DNA from: Planctomycetota bacterium
GTDB lineage: Bacteria > Planctomycetota > Phycisphaerae > WQYP01 > JAJZKY01
Assembly: GCA_021803885.1 (NCBI GenBank)
Contig: JAJZKY010000244.1
Span: forward strand, 1-6,859
Direction of reading: 5' to 3'
Length of the DNA stretch: 6,859 nt
In this document: positions 5,377 through 6,859 of the stretch, in pieces
Layout: each line of letters opens with the position of its first letter
How positions within the stretch are numbered: position 1 is the first letter of the stretch
The notes under the pieces: generated by a model
Database searches by the model: none
Told to the model about the DNA's origin: nothing
What the model saw: the letters and a program-made list of their open reading frames with translations, nothing else
Made by a program: the position numbers and the translations under genes

Positions 5377-6859
5377 CTATGCGCACTGCTCCTGGGTCGG
5401 CACGGCAAGATGCCTTTTGGAAATCTTTCCGGTGGGAGTACGGGGCATTTCGTCAACATAATAGAATTCCCGCGGGGCCTTGTAGGCCGCCAACGATCGG
5501 CAGACAAACGCCCGGAGTTCCTGCGGTGTGGGTTTGCATGGCACATCAGGATTCCACTGAATAAATGCGACCGGCGCTTCACCGCGCTGCGGATCTTTCA
5601 CACCAATGACGGCAGCAAGCACGACCCCGGGAAATTTCCGAAGGACTTCCTCGATCTGCGCCGGGACGATTTTTTCTCCCCCCATGATGATCAATTCTTT
5701 CTTCCGTCCCGTGATGTAGAGAAAACCCTCGCTATCCCGGCGGGCGATATCCCCCGTCTTAAACCAGCCGTCAGGCGTCAGCACTTCCGCCGTTTCCTGC
5801 GGCCGATTGAAATACCCCTTCATCACATTCGGCCCGCGAACCCAAAGCTCTCCCGATCCACCATCGCTGATTTCATTTCCCTGATCGTCCACAATTTTTA
5901 TCTCCACCCCGGAAATGGGGCGACCGACGGAGCCGGCTTTCCACGCCCAAGGGACGTTAAATGACACCATGGGTGAGGTTTCCGTCAGGCCGAAACCCTC
6001 GAGCAGCGGAATGCCGAAACGATCCTGGTATTCACCGATCAGCGCCACGGGGAGCGGTTCGCCTCCGCTGATGGCGTACTTCACACTCGCCAATGCTTCG
6101 CGCGACGCGGCCTTGGAATGGGCCAGAAGGGCATACATCGTCGGCACCGCCACTAATACCTGTACTTGATGTTTGCGCACGGCATCGACAACCGCGGACG
6201 GATTGAATCTTGCAATGTAAATGACTTTGCAACCCAGGCTCAGCGGGATAAGGCAGGTGGCCATAAGCCCCAGAGCGTGAAACATCGGCAGCACACCCAG
6301 AAAGGTCATCTGCTGGTTAAAGTGTGCGTGGGCAATGGCGGCATGGGCATTGGAATCCAGATTTTCATTCGTCAGCATGACACCCTTGGGCGAGGAAGAT
6401 GTGCCGCTGGTATGAAGAATCACCGCCACATCATCAGGTTTTCGCTGCGGCCTGCGACGCGGCCAGGGGATTCGGCGGAAGGAGAGTTGATCCATCAACA
6501 TCACCTCCAAGCCCGCTTGCGCCAGTGCCTCGTTATGTTCTTTGAAATACGTAATGCTGATCACAACTTCCAATTGTGCATCGCGGCAGATGTCCACCAG
6601 CTCCGCCGGTTTTAGCAGGAAATTCAACATGACCGCCACCCGGTTCGACAGCCGGGCCGCCAGGAATGCGATGGCACACCCTGCGGATTGCGGGATGAGG
6701 ATACCGATCCGCTCCGTGGATCGGCGGGATCGATTGATATGCCCCAGCATGATGCTTCCAGCCGCCCGCAGTTGAGAAAAACTCACCTCGCCGCGATCAT
6801 CGACAATGGCCGTCTGTCGTTTGCGTTGGCGGCCCTGCTCTAAAATGGTTTCCAGTAAC
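5377..6859 (-). CDS. AMP-forming acyl-CoA ligase (long-chain fatty acid-CoA ligase-like), N-terminus outside window
   Basis: A ligase of the ANL superfamily: activates a carboxylic acid with ATP to an acyl-adenylate, then transfers the acyl group to CoA (or possibly ACP) in the cytoplasm. The frame is open to the right edge; codons from 6858 downward (LLETILEQGR...TAIVDDRGEVSFSQL) continue the family pattern, so the GTG at 6786 is internal. Counting from that GTG, the motifs are: P-loop TSGTSSSPKGV (126-136), GLTET (266-270), GELWVRG (312-318), DGWFKTGD (339-346) with the ATP-ribose Asp346, GRKKELI (360-366), and the adenylation lysine Lys454 in PTGKI. The protein ends at TAG 5379-5377. No membrane segments. 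A medium- or long-chain fatty acid is the likely substrate, but the pocket cannot be read by eye; a carrier-protein-loading ligase is an alternative. Confidence 0.95.
   Translation of the reverse strand, partial: LLETILEQGRQRKRQTAIVDDRGEVSFSQLRAAGSIMLGHINRSRRSTERIGILIPQSAGCAIAFLAARLSNRVAVMLNFLLKPAELVDICRDAQLEVVISITYFKEHNEALAQAGLEVMLMDQLSFRRIPWPRRRPQRKPDDVAVILHTSGTSSSPKGVMLTNENLDSNAHAAIAHAHFNQQMTFLGVLPMFHALGLMATCLIPLSLGCKVIYIARFNPSAVVDAVRKHQVQVLVAVPTMYALLAHSKAASREALASVKYAISGGEPLPVALIGEYQDRFGIPLLEGFGLTETSPMVSFNVPWAWKAGSVGRPISGVEIKIVDDQGNEISDGGSGELWVRGPNVMKGYFNRPQETAEVLTPDGWFKTGDIARRDSEGFLYITGRKKELIIMGGEKIVPAQIEEVLRKFPGVVLAAVIGVKDPQRGEAPVAFIQWNPDVPCKPTPQELRAFVCRSLAAYKAPREFYYVDEMPRTPTGKISKRHLAVPTQEQCA

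Noticed and set aside
5410..5964. 184-codon plus-strand open frame
   Set aside because: Antisense shadow of the acyl-CoA ligase, whose motifs are unmistakable on the other strand.
1..6859. CRISPR array, tRNA or rRNA gene, transposase, integrase
   Set aside because: No regularly spaced repeats, no cloverleaf or rRNA-like stretch, and no recognisable recombinase motif on either strand.

Overview
The window looks like chromosomal DNA of a bacterium with about 55-60% GC, cut at both ends through protein genes. Interspersed intergenic repeats, hairpin-rich and partly built from GC-rich short words, together with the style of the core proteins, suggest the Planctomycetota/Verrucomicrobiota/Lentisphaerota group. 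This is an inference from general resemblance; there is no rRNA or marker gene here to test it.

Layout. (1) 2-505: the 3' end of a serine acetyltransferase (CysE), first step of cysteine synthesis, with an intact left-handed beta-helix acyltransferase domain and a C-terminal isoleucine. (2) 506-1140: a stretch without a convincing gene that carries one copy of a ~180-bp repeat, a short tandem repeat and a leader-like repeat. (3) 1141-1761: an unrecognised small membrane protein. (4) 1805-3942: a second copy of the leader repeat, then three tightly packed unrecognised genes (186, 383 and 126 aa) with a 4-nt stop/start overlap and a 5-nt gap, so very probably one operon; the second and third products are membrane-associated. 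(5) 3943-4404: another gene-poor stretch carrying the ~180-bp repeat in inverted orientation. (6) 4405-5346: a site-2-type M50 metalloprotease with a C-terminal cysteine-rich zinc-ribbon-like tail. (7) A hairpin at 5350-5368 separates it from a convergent AMP-forming acyl-CoA ligase (5377 to beyond the right end, minus strand).

The three recognisable genes are ordinary metabolic or housekeeping functions. Between cysE and the protease lies a ~3.3-kb block of unrecognised genes bounded by inverted copies of one repeat that share a perfect 57-bp core. Inside the block, two modules each begin with nearly the same ~55-bp leader holding a Shine-Dalgarno and an ATG. The block therefore looks like an accessory cassette or mosaic insertion. 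If the window holds an undescribed system, it is the three-gene operon 1848-3942, possibly with the membrane protein at 1141-1761. Its function cannot be assigned from sequence alone.
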